Below, piece after piece: positions 33,792-41,242 of a DNA stretch of 64,000 nt; position 1 is the stretch's first letter; each line of letters starts with the position of its first letter. Under the pieces are notes generated by a model. It was not told the DNA's origin and did no database searches. It was given only the letters and a program-made list of their open reading frames with translations. This DNA is from Paenibacillus harenae DSM 16969 (GTDB lineage Bacteria > Bacillota > Bacilli > Paenibacillales > Paenibacillaceae): the NCBI RefSeq assembly GCF_000422465.1, contig NZ_KE383842.1, positions 889,845-953,844 on the forward strand. Reading direction: 5' to 3'. Made by a program: the position numbers and the translations under genes.

Positions 33792-34580
33792 ATGATTAAA
33801 CAAGCGGTATTATTTGATTTGGATGACACGCTGCTGTGGGATGACCGCAGCGTGAATGAAGCGTTTAAAGCAACATGCGAAGCGGCAGCGGCAGCGGTGG
33901 GCGTTGACCCGGAAGCATTGGAGGAGTCGGTCCGCCGCGAAGCGAGAGCCTTATATGAATCGTATGAGACTTACCCGTTCACCAAGATGATCGGCATCAA
34001 CCCTTTCGAAGGGCTGTGGGCGCCGTTCCGCGAAGGCGAGCAGGAGGAATTCCGCAAGCTCGAGCAGCTTGCTCCCGCATACCGCAAGGCAGCGTGGACG
34101 CAAGGCCTCAAAGCGTTAGGCTATGATGATGAGCAGCTCGGAGCGAAGCTTGCCGAGCAGTTCCCTGCCGAACGGCGCGCCCGCCCGATCGTATATGAAG
34201 AGACGTTCCGTCTTCTAGATGCGCTCAAAGGGAAGTACAAGCTGCTGCTTCTGACTAACGGTTCTCCGGATCTGCAGAGAGAGAAGCTTGCGGGCGTTCC
34301 GCAGCTCGTGCCTTATTTTGATCATATTGTTATTTCGGGCGAATTTGGAGAAGGGAAGCCGGCGGCTTCCATATTCAAGCACGCGCTCGAGCGGCTCGGG
34401 ATTGAGCCGGAGCATGGCATTATGGTTGGCGATAAGCTGACGACCGATATATTGGGAGCGAATACGATCGGCATGACCTCGGTATGGGTCAATCGCCACG
34501 GCGCCGTGCGTAACGATGAGATAGTCCCGACTCATGAGATCACGCACCTGGAGGAGCTGCTAAAGCTGCTGGAAGAGTAG
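33792..34580 (+). CDS. HAD-superfamily phosphatase (YsaA/YjjG-like)
   Basis: 262 residues. Motif I DLDDTLLWDD with the two catalytic Asp, motif II LLTNGS, motif III Lys in GEGKPA and motif IV MVGDKLTTDILGA. A helical cap of about 110 residues follows motif I (subclass C1). Substrate not evident; small phosphorylated metabolites are likely. AGGAG lies before the ATG. A strong hairpin follows that also ends the convergent dioxygenase gene. Confidence 0.92.
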   Translation: MIKQAVLFDLDDTLLWDDRSVNEAFKATCEAAAAAVGVDPEALEESVRREARALYESYETYPFTKMIGINPFEGLWAPFREGEQEEFRKLEQLAPAYRKAAWTQGLKALGYDDEQLGAKLAEQFPAERRARPIVYEETFRLLDALKGKYKLLLLTNGSPDLQREKLAGVPQLVPYFDHIVISGEFGEGKPAASIFKHALERLGIEPEHGIMVGDKLTTDILGANTIGMTSVWVNRHGAVRNDEIVPTHEITHLEELLKLLEE

Positions 34581-34610
34581 TATGAATTCTATCATTTGTT
34601 AGAATGAATA

Positions 34611-34652
34611 AAAGCCCCTCGGAAACAGCGTCTGCTGTTTCCGGGGGGCTTC
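34611..34652. terminator. Bidirectional terminator between HAD and acireductone dioxygenase genes
   Basis: GGAAACAGC (34621-34629) pairs with GCTGTTTCC (34634-34642), extended by AAGCCCC with GGGGCTT. The - strand reading ends GGGGCTTTTATT, a good U-run for the dioxygenase gene. Confidence 0.82.
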
Positions 34653-34671
34653 CGTTATGTCGGTATTGCGA

Positions 34672-35220
34672 TTAAGCTTTGCTGGAAGAGAAGGATTCGT
34701 CCGCGAAAGGATGCGCGATCCAGCCTTCTGTCTCAATGAAGAGGCGAACGGCTACGATCTGGCGGTTCTCCATCAAGGTGAAGAAATGCGGCTTGTATTC
34801 CGGAACGGAAATAACGTCGCCCGCTTCAAGCTCGACGTCGAAATAGCCGACATCGTCCGTACCTTTAATGATAAAGATTCCTTTGCCGGCGGTAATGGCG
34901 CGAACCTCGTCTTCCGTATGCGTATGGACGTTTTCGAATTTTTTGAGAAGCTCATCCAGGTTCGGGGTGGCGTCGGACAATGCGATAACATCCCACGTTT
35001 TGTAGCCGCGGCGCTCGGCAAGATCACGAATTTCCTCATCGAATGCCGCTAATATTTGCTGCTTGTCTTCATCGGTGAGGACAAACTTTTCCTGCAAGCC
35101 TTCTGCTAATTTAGTAGGATCCCAATGTTCGTACAAAACCTCTTGTTTCTCAAGAAATGCCCGAACATTTTCTTCTCCCCGGATCCGTTCCTCCGTATTG
35201 CGAATTCTTATCTCCGCCAT
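34672..35220 (-). CDS. mtnD: Acireductone dioxygenase family protein (ARD)
   Basis: 182 residues of the cupin-like ARD family, which oxidises acireductone in the methionine salvage pathway. The metal site is HTHTEDEVR (His-X-His-X3-Glu type) and a later His in YKPHFFTL. I place the start at the second ATG (35220), 7 bases after GAGGG; the first ATG at 35226 abuts it. No other salvage gene (mtnA, mtnK, mtnW, mtnX, mtnB) is in the window. It is divergent from metH and has its own good promoter. Confidence 0.88.
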   Translation of the reverse strand: MAEIRIRNTEERIRGEENVRAFLEKQEVLYEHWDPTKLAEGLQEKFVLTDEDKQQILAAFDEEIRDLAERRGYKTWDVIALSDATPNLDELLKKFENVHTHTEDEVRAITAGKGIFIIKGTDDVGYFDVELEAGDVISVPEYKPHFFTLMENRQIVAVRLFIETEGWIAHPFADESFSSSKA

Positions 35221-35261
35221 GAACATTCCCTCTTTTCCTATAGAGATTAAATGATATAATC

Positions 35262-35290
35262 ATTATAAAACAAATCATAGGGAATGTCGA
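35262..35290 (-). promoter_or_regulatory. Sigma-A promoter of the acireductone dioxygenase gene
   Basis: Read on the - strand: TCGACA (35285-35290), 17-base spacer, TATAAT (35262-35267). Confidence 0.75.
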
Positions 35291-35300
35291 TGGATGCTCC

Positions 35301-35329
35301 TTTTCACTAAGGGGCTATTCTGTTACACT
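35301..35329 (+). promoter_or_regulatory. Candidate promoter of metH
   Basis: TTTTCA (35301-35306), 17-base spacer, TACACT (35324-35329) with a TGn extension. Both hexamers have two mismatches, so this is tentative. The leader is too short for a SAM or cobalamin riboswitch. Confidence 0.45.
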
Positions 35330-35359
35330 ATAGGTTAATGATTTCGGGGGGAAGGATGT

Positions 35360-38300
35360 ATGAAATTGTCGAAACCGACCATACAACAAATGCTGCAGAA
35401 GCGCATCCTTATTATGGACGGCGCAATGGGAACGATGATTCAGCAAGCGGACTTAAACGAGAACGACTTTGGAGGTCCGGAGCTGGACGGCTGCAATGAG
35501 ATGCTCGTTCTGACCCGTCCGGATGTCATACAGTCGATCCACGAGCAGTACCTGGAAGCCGGAGCGGACATTCTGGAGACGAATACGTTTGGCGCGACTA
35601 GCATCGTCTTGGCCGATTACGATATTCCGGAGAAAGCGAGAGAGATCAATCTGGCTGCCGCGAAGCTCGCGCGCGAGGCTTGCGATAAATACAGCACGCC
35701 GGATAAACCCCGTTATGTTGCCGGCGCGCTCGGTCCAACGACAAAGACGCTTTCGGTTACCGGCGGGGTGACGTTCGATGAGCTTGTTGACAGCTATTAT
35801 GAGCAAGCGATCGCATTGATCGAAGGAGACGTTGACGCGCTGCTGCTTGAAACGTCGCAGGACACGCTTAATGTGAAAGCGGGCAGCATCGGCATACGGA
35901 AAGCGTTCGAAACGCTCGGCCGCGAGCTGCCGATTATGATATCCGGAACGATCGAGCCGATGGGGACGACGCTGGCCGGCCAGACGATCGAATCGTTCTA
36001 TATTTCGCTGGAGCATTTGAAGCCGATTTCAATCGGACTCAACTGCGCGACGGGACCGGAGTTTATGCGCGACCATATCCGGTCGCTCAGCGACATTTCC
36101 AGAACGGCGGTCAGCTGCTACCCGAATGCCGGTCTGCCGGATGAGAACGGAAACTATCACGAATCGCCCGAATCGCTTGCCAAGAAAATGTCCGCCTTCG
36201 CCGAGCAGGGCTGGCTGAATATTGCCGGCGGCTGTTGCGGCACGACGCCTGCGCATATCCGCGTCATGGCGGAGACGATGGCGGCATATGAGCCGCGCAC
36301 GAAGCTTGGCGAACATCCGGACGCGGTCTCGGGGATCGATACGGTTTACATCGAACCGGAGAACCGGCCGATCATGATCGGCGAACGTACGAATATATCG
36401 GGCTCGCGGAAGTTTAAACGGCTGATTAAAGAAGAAAAATTCGATGAAGCTTCGGAAATTGCGAGAGCGCAGGTCAAAGGCGGAGCGCATGTCATTGATA
36501 TCAACCTGCAGGATACCGATATTGATGAAGCGTACGCCGTGCATCAATTTCTGCCTCAGGTTGTGAAGAAGATCAAGGCGCCGCTCATGCTCGACTCCAC
36601 CTATGACCATATTATCGAGCTAGGCTTAAAATATTCGCAAGGAAAAGCGATTATTAACTCCATTAATCTGGAGGATGGCGAGTCGAAGTTCGAGAAGATT
36701 CTTCCGCTCATCCACCGTTACGGTGCCGCGGTTGTAATGATTCTGATTGATGAGCGCGGCCAAGCCGTTACCCGCGAGGCGAAGATGGAGGTAGCCGAAC
36801 GTTCTTACGATCTGCTGGTCAATAAATACGGCATGAATCCGGAGGATATTATTTTCGATCCGAATATGTTTCCGGTCGGCTCCGGCGATCCGCAATATAT
36901 CGGCTCTGCCGTGGAAACGCTTGAAGGAATCCGGATGATTAAGGAAAGATTCCCGCTTGCGAAGACGATTCTCGGTCTCAGCAATATTTCCTTCGGCCTG
37001 CCGGATGCCGGCCGCGAGGTGCTTAATTCGGTCTATCTGTACCATGCGACAAAAGCAGGCCTCGATTATGCGATTGTAAATACGGAGAAGCTGGAACGAT
37101 ACGCCTCCATACCCGAGGAAGAGCGCAGACTGGCCGAGGAGCTTATTTACAATACAACGGATGAGACGCTCGCTTCGTTCGTCGCGGCATTCCGGGACAA
37201 GAAGGTGGAGAAGAAGGAGAAAATCTCTAACCTATCGCTGGAAGAGCGGCTGGCTTCCTATGTAGTGGAAGGAACGAAGGAAGGGCTTTTTCCCGATTTG
37301 GATGAAGCGCTGGGCAAATATTCGGCAATGGACGTCATCAACGGTCCGCTTATGCGCGGCATGGAAGAGGTCGGCCGCTTATTTAACAATAATGAGCTCA
37401 TCGTAGCCGAAGTGCTGCAGAGCGCCGAGGTCATGAAAGCATCGGTCAACTATTTAGAGCCATTCATGGAGAAGAACGAATCTTCCGTTAAGGGCAAAAT
37501 CATTTTGGCGACGGTAAAAGGCGATGTGCATGACATCGGGAAGAACCTGGTTGAAATCATTTTATCGAATAACGGCTACAAAATAATAAATCTGGGGATT
37601 AAAGTACCGCCAGAGCAGCTGATCGAAGCGTATCGTAATGAAAAAGCAGACGCGATCGGTTTGTCCGGCTTGCTCGTCAAATCCGCGCAGCAGATGGTTA
37701 TTACCGCGCAAGACTTGCGAAACGCGGGCATTGACGCACCGATTCTCGTCGGCGGGGCGGCGCTCACGCGCAAGTTTACGAAGACTAGAATAGGTCCGGA
37801 ATACGACGGTCTCGTTCTCTATGCGAAGGACGCCATGGACGGCCTGGATATTGCCAATAAGCTGATGGATCCGTCCCACCGCTCGCTTCTCGAGGATGAG
37901 ATGGCGGAATATAAAGCTTCAGGCGGAGCCGGAGAAGATGAGAAAAAAGCGCTGCCGCAATTAACGCGCGCCGTGCGCTCCAGCATTTCGGCAGACGCGC
38001 CGGTATTCGCGCCGCCTGATCTCGACCGGCATGTGCTGCGCGACGTTCCGATACCTCACGTCATACCGTACGTGAATATGCAAATGCTGCTCGGCCATCA
38101 TCTTGGCTTGAAAGGCAACGTCGAACAATTGCTCAACGAAGGCAATGAGAAAGCGGTGCAATTGAAAGCGGCCGTGGATGAGATTTTGCGCGAGGGCGGC
38201 ACGGAGGGATACATCCGCGCGCATGGCATGTACCGTTTCTTCCCGGCCCAATCCTCCGGCAATGATGTCATCATTTATAATCCGGAGGACACGGCGAAGG

Positions 38301-38806
38301 AAATCAAGCGTTTCACTTTTCCCCGCCAGAACGTTGAACCGTATTTATGCTTAGCCGACTTCTTGAAGCCGGTTGAGAGCGGCGTGATGGATTACGTGGG
38401 ATTCCTGGTCGTAACCGCCGGACAAGGCATCCGCGATCTTGCGAATCAGTGGAAGGACAGCGGCGATTACTTAAGATCTCACGCGCTGCAATCGGTGGCA
38501 CTCGAGGTTGCCGAAGGCCTTGCCGAACGCGTCCACCATATGATGCGCGATATTTGCGGCTATCCGGACCCGGCGGAAATGACGATGAAGCAGCGCCACG
38601 GCGCTAGATACCAAGGCATTCGCGTATCCTTCGGCTATCCGGCTTGCCCGAATCTGGAGGATCAGGAGCCGCTGTTCGATCTGATGAAGCCGGAGGATAT
38701 CGGCGTCGAGCTGACCGAAGGCTTCATGATGGAGCCGGAAGCGTCCGTATCCGCGATGGTATTCGCACATCCGGAAGCGCAATATTTTAACGTTGAGAAA
38801 GTGTAA
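35360..38806 (+). CDS. metH: Cobalamin-dependent methionine synthase MetH
   Basis: 1,148 residues; methylates homocysteine from methyltetrahydrofolate through B12. Four modules in order: homocysteine-binding (1 to about 320) with zinc ligands Cys292-Cys293 in GGCCGTTP; pterin-binding (about 345-600) with GERTNISGSRKF; B12 cap and binding domain (about 640-870) with the cobalt-ligating His724 in DVHDIGKN; and the SAM-dependent reactivation domain (about 900-1,148). Length is slightly under E. coli MetH (1,227). GGGGGGAAGG precedes the ATG. It is transcribed away from the acireductone dioxygenase gene, and a hairpin follows. Confidence 0.97.
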   Translation: MKLSKPTIQQMLQKRILIMDGAMGTMIQQADLNENDFGGPELDGCNEMLVLTRPDVIQSIHEQYLEAGADILETNTFGATSIVLADYDIPEKAREINLAAAKLAREACDKYSTPDKPRYVAGALGPTTKTLSVTGGVTFDELVDSYYEQAIALIEGDVDALLLETSQDTLNVKAGSIGIRKAFETLGRELPIMISGTIEPMGTTLAGQTIESFYISLEHLKPISIGLNCATGPEFMRDHIRSLSDISRTAVSCYPNAGLPDENGNYHESPESLAKKMSAFAEQGWLNIAGGCCGTTPAHIRVMAETMAAYEPRTKLGEHPDAVSGIDTVYIEPENRPIMIGERTNISGSRKFKRLIKEEKFDEASEIARAQVKGGAHVIDINLQDTDIDEAYAVHQFLPQVVKKIKAPLMLDSTYDHIIELGLKYSQGKAIINSINLEDGESKFEKILPLIHRYGAAVVMILIDERGQAVTREAKMEVAERSYDLLVNKYGMNPEDIIFDPNMFPVGSGDPQYIGSAVETLEGIRMIKERFPLAKTILGLSNISFGLPDAGREVLNSVYLYHATKAGLDYAIVNTEKLERYASIPEEERRLAEELIYNTTDETLASFVAAFRDKKVEKKEKISNLSLEERLASYVVEGTKEGLFPDLDEALGKYSAMDVINGPLMRGMEEVGRLFNNNELIVAEVLQSAEVMKASVNYLEPFMEKNESSVKGKIILATVKGDVHDIGKNLVEIILSNNGYKIINLGIKVPPEQLIEAYRNEKADAIGLSGLLVKSAQQMVITAQDLRNAGIDAPILVGGAALTRKFTKTRIGPEYDGLVLYAKDAMDGLDIANKLMDPSHRSLLEDEMAEYKASGGAGEDEKKALPQLTRAVRSSISADAPVFAPPDLDRHVLRDVPIPHVIPYVNMQMLLGHHLGLKGNVEQLLNEGNEKAVQLKAAVDEILREGGTEGYIRAHGMYRFFPAQSSGNDVIIYNPEDTAKEIKRFTFPRQNVEPYLCLADFLKPVESGVMDYVGFLVVTAGQGIRDLANQWKDSGDYLRSHALQSVALEVAEGLAERVHHMMRDICGYPDPAEMTMKQRHGARYQGIRVSFGYPACPNLEDQEPLFDLMKPEDIGVELTEGFMMEPEASVSAMVFAHPEAQYFNVEKV

Positions 38807-38827
38807 GCAGCTGTAAAATAGACCTGC

Positions 38828-38875
38828 AGAACCCTCCGGCATTCGGATGACCGAGCTAGCGGGGGTTCTTCGTTT
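38828..38875 (+). terminator. Probable terminator after metH
   Basis: AGAACCC (38828-38834) pairs with GGGTTCT (38863-38869), a long loop with minor pairing, then TCGTTT. The T-run is weak. Confidence 0.55.
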
Positions 38876-38923
38876 CATAATCGTCCGTTGCAAGGCAGAT
38901 GCTAGTAGCGAGGTGAACGGGTA

Positions 38924-39853
38924 ATGAATATTTGGTTTTTGGGAACGGGCGCCGGCCGGCCGGCCAAGCACCGGAATGTAACGGCTATCGCGCTCCAACT
39001 GCCTGAGCCGAGCTGCGGCTGGTGGCTGTTCGATGCGGGAGAAGCGACGCAGCATCAGCTGATGCGCACGCCGCTCAAACTTAACAAGCTGGAGGCGGTA
39101 TTCGTTACCCACCTTCATGGCGATCATTTGTACGGGCTCCCGGGCTTGCTCAGCAGCCGTTCCTTCGTCGGCGGCGTCACGCCGGTCCAGCTGTTTGGTC
39201 CTCCCGGCTTGAAGCAATACATCGAGACCGTCTATGCCGTGAGCGGAACGCAGCTTGAATATGAGCTGCATATCCATGAGATCACGGATACCGACGGGAT
39301 CATATGGGATAATGGCGCCTGCAAAGTCGAAGCGGGACCGCTGGAGCATCGCGTCCCTTGCATGGGCTACCGCGTGACGGAACACGACCAGCCCGGCAAG
39401 CTGCTCGTTCATAAGCTGAAGGAGCTCGGCATCGAAGCGGGTCCGCTCTACGGCAAGCTGAAGCAAGGGCAGTCTGTTACGCTTGAAGACGGAACCGTCG
39501 TGCGTTCGGAGGATGTGACCGGCGCCGCGAAAGCGGGCAGGGTGGTGACGATTCTAGGCGATACGAAGCCCTGCGGGACGGTGGAGATGCTTGCGAGAGG
39601 CGCCGATCTGCTCGTTCATGAAGCGACATTCGCAGCCGGAAATGAGGAAAAGGCGCATGAATTCGGTCACAGCACGACGGTGGAAGCAGCCGGGGCTGCA
39701 GCATCCGCGGGCGTTAAACAGCTGATCATGACGCATTTCAGCAGCCGTTACGGCAATGAGGATCTGGTCCGGCTTGAATCGGAGGCCAGAGCGATTTTCG
39801 AGTCCGTTACGGCAGCTGTTGATTTCTTGATGATTGAAATCAAACGTGAATAG
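38924..39853 (+). CDS. rnz: Ribonuclease Z
   Basis: 309 residues, metallo-beta-lactamase fold, trims tRNA precursors at the 3' end. Starts IWFLGTGAGRPAKHRNVT; metal motif THLHGDHLYGLPG; later GDTKPC, EATF and HEFGHSTTVEAA (the RNase Z His), then MTHFSSRY. The exosite arm region GPLYGKLKQGQSV matches the long-form bacterial enzyme. Its own ribosome binding site is AGGTGA. Confidence 0.95.
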   Translation: MNIWFLGTGAGRPAKHRNVTAIALQLPEPSCGWWLFDAGEATQHQLMRTPLKLNKLEAVFVTHLHGDHLYGLPGLLSSRSFVGGVTPVQLFGPPGLKQYIETVYAVSGTQLEYELHIHEITDTDGIIWDNGACKVEAGPLEHRVPCMGYRVTEHDQPGKLLVHKLKELGIEAGPLYGKLKQGQSVTLEDGTVVRSEDVTGAAKAGRVVTILGDTKPCGTVEMLARGADLLVHEATFAAGNEEKAHEFGHSTTVEAAGAAASAGVKQLIMTHFSSRYGNEDLVRLESEARAIFESVTAAVDFLMIEIKRE

Positions 39854-39921
39854 ATTTTGTTGCGGAGAGACCGTAATCCATGATAGAGTGGAGTGACATA
39901 AATATTGGAAGGGGTGAGCTT

Positions 39922-40008
39922 ATGAGATCCATATACGGCCGCGTATACCGTTTCTGTAAGCATTCATCTCCTTCTTCCATTGAAACACTAAGGCGTTTAT
40001 CGCTTTAG
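39922..40008 (+). CDS. Possible 28-residue small protein overlapping a terminator
   Basis: ATG at 39922, 3 bases after the strong site GGAAGGGGTGAGCTT; TAG at 40006-40008. The product would be basic with several Arg and Ser (MRSIYGRVYRFCKHSSPSS...). The last nine codons fall inside the hairpin terminator at 39983. A real small gene, a leader peptide for the UMP kinase gene, or chance are all possible; I cannot tell which from sequence alone. Confidence 0.35.
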   Translation: MRSIYGRVYRFCKHSSPSSIETLRRLSL

Positions 40009-40023
40009 TGTTTTTATTTTTTT
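39983..40023 (+). terminator. Intrinsic terminator between rnz and the UMP kinase gene
   Basis: A 13-bp stem: AAACACTAAGGCG (39983-39995) with CGCTTTAGTGTTT (40001-40013), loop TTTAT, one G-U pair, then a T-rich run ending just before the next ribosome binding site. Its place 16 bases before the UMP kinase start means it could act as an attenuator. Confidence 0.85.
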
Positions 40024-40038
40024 ACGGAGGTGAGTCGG

Positions 40039-40779
40039 TTGAGCATGTATAAACGGGTTCTCATTAAATTGAGCGGCGGCGCCGTAGCCGGAAGCAGCGA
40101 GTTCGGCTTCGAGCCGGGGCGGCTGGAGCATATCGCAGGCGAGATTTTATCGGTTGTGAACATGGGCGTGGAGGTCTCGCTTGTCATTGGCGGCGGCAAT
40201 ATTTTTCGGGGAAACATGGCGGACAGCTGGGGGATTGAACGAGCGGAGGCCGATAATATCGGAACCTTGGCGACCGTTATAAACAGCCTTATGCTTAGGG
40301 GGGTTCTGAAGGCAAAAACCGGCAAAGAGGTAAGGGTCATGACCGCTCTTCCCGTCACATCGGTTGCCGAGCCGTATATTCGATTGAGGGCGATTCATCA
40401 TTTGGAAAAGGGTTATATCGTTATTTTTGCCGGCGGTAACGGACAGCCCTTCGTCACGACCGATTACCCGTCCGTCCAACGGGCGATCGAGGTCAATTGT
40501 GACGCGCTGCTGGTAGCCAAGCAAGGCGTTGACGGCGTACTAAGCGCGGATCCCAAGTATAATAAGGATGCCAAAAAGTTTAGGTCGCTTCATTACGACG
40601 ATGTGCTTCAGCGCAATCTAAAGGTCATGGACCAGTCCGCCTTTATCCTTGCAAGGGATTATAATTTGCCGGTTCATGTATTTAATTTCGACCGTCCCGG
40701 GTCGATGAAGCAAATTTGCGAGGGGGCTCCTAACGGGACGATTATAAGCGGCGGGTCGGTCATGCAGTTAGAGGGGTAG
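40039..40779 (+). CDS. pyrH: UMP kinase (PyrH family), stand-alone copy
   Basis: 246 residues, amino-acid-kinase fold, UMP to UDP with ATP. YKRVLIKLSGG opens the protein; the family usually has Gly-Glu where this has Gly-Gly. GGGNIFRG, ADNIGTLATVINSL, TDYPSVQRAIE, GVDGVLSADPK and LKVMDQSAFILARD all fit PyrH. Start TTG 40039 is 8 bases after GGAGG; the GTG at 40030 touches it. The usual pyrH lies in rpsB-tsf-pyrH-frr; here it is alone between terminators, so it is likely a second copy. Confidence 0.85.
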   Translation: MSMYKRVLIKLSGGAVAGSSEFGFEPGRLEHIAGEILSVVNMGVEVSLVIGGGNIFRGNMADSWGIERAEADNIGTLATVINSLMLRGVLKAKTGKEVRVMTALPVTSVAEPYIRLRAIHHLEKGYIVIFAGGNGQPFVTTDYPSVQRAIEVNCDALLVAKQGVDGVLSADPKYNKDAKKFRSLHYDDVLQRNLKVMDQSAFILARDYNLPVHVFNFDRPGSMKQICEGAPNGTIISGGSVMQLEG

Positions 40780-40788
40780 TCGACGGGA

Positions 40789-40828
40789 ACGGCAGCCGGG
40801 AACATCGTGTTCCGGGCTGCCGTTTCTC
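40789..40828 (+). terminator. Intrinsic terminator after the UMP kinase gene
   Basis: Arms 40789-40804 and 40808-40823 pair over 16 bases with one mismatch, loop TCG, then a short T-rich run. Confidence 0.75.
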
Positions 40829-40859
40829 AAATTCCAAGGAATGAATAAGTTTTACACTT

Positions 40860-41135
40860 CTATGCGCTTAGAATTCTCTGCGATACCGTATTCAGGGTAA
40901 GCCGCTTCATGAGCTGCTTCTGAAAATACGGAGTAAACGGTAGGCGTCCTCTGACAGGGACGCCTACAGGCGTTTCTGCTTGTGCTGAACCCTGCCGCTC
41001 ATTCCATCCGAGGTCTACTGCTTGCTTCAACAGGCTGAGATGATGCGAGATGCCGGGCTTCGTCATTTGAATATGATCGGCGATTTCACCCGCCGTTATA
41101 TCGCGCTCGCGCAATAAGTCAAGAACAATAAGCAT
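40860..41135 (-). pseudogene. Remnant of an ArsR-family transcriptional repressor
   Basis: The first 38 residues (VLDLLRERDITAGEIADHIQ, then TKPGISHHLSLLKQA) are a good ArsR/SdpR winged helix. The usual N-terminal helix (ALSDPTRR type) is missing because a stop lies directly before the ATG. After NERQG the reading frame no longer resembles the family. I read it as a decayed gene with lost 5' end and a frameshift. A short functional DNA-binding protein is the alternative. Confidence 0.5.
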
Positions 41136-41242
41136 CTATCAACCCACGACCAGCCTAATTATTCCGGAAAATTAAAATTGCAGACCGAACATGTATTCTG
41201 TAAAATAAAAAGCAACATAGGTTTGATGGGAGAGGGACGGTT

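Noticed and set aside
35227..35359. SAM (S-box), T-box or cobalamin riboswitch before metH
   Set aside because: The whole divergent gap is about 140 bases and holds two promoters; no room and no conserved core.
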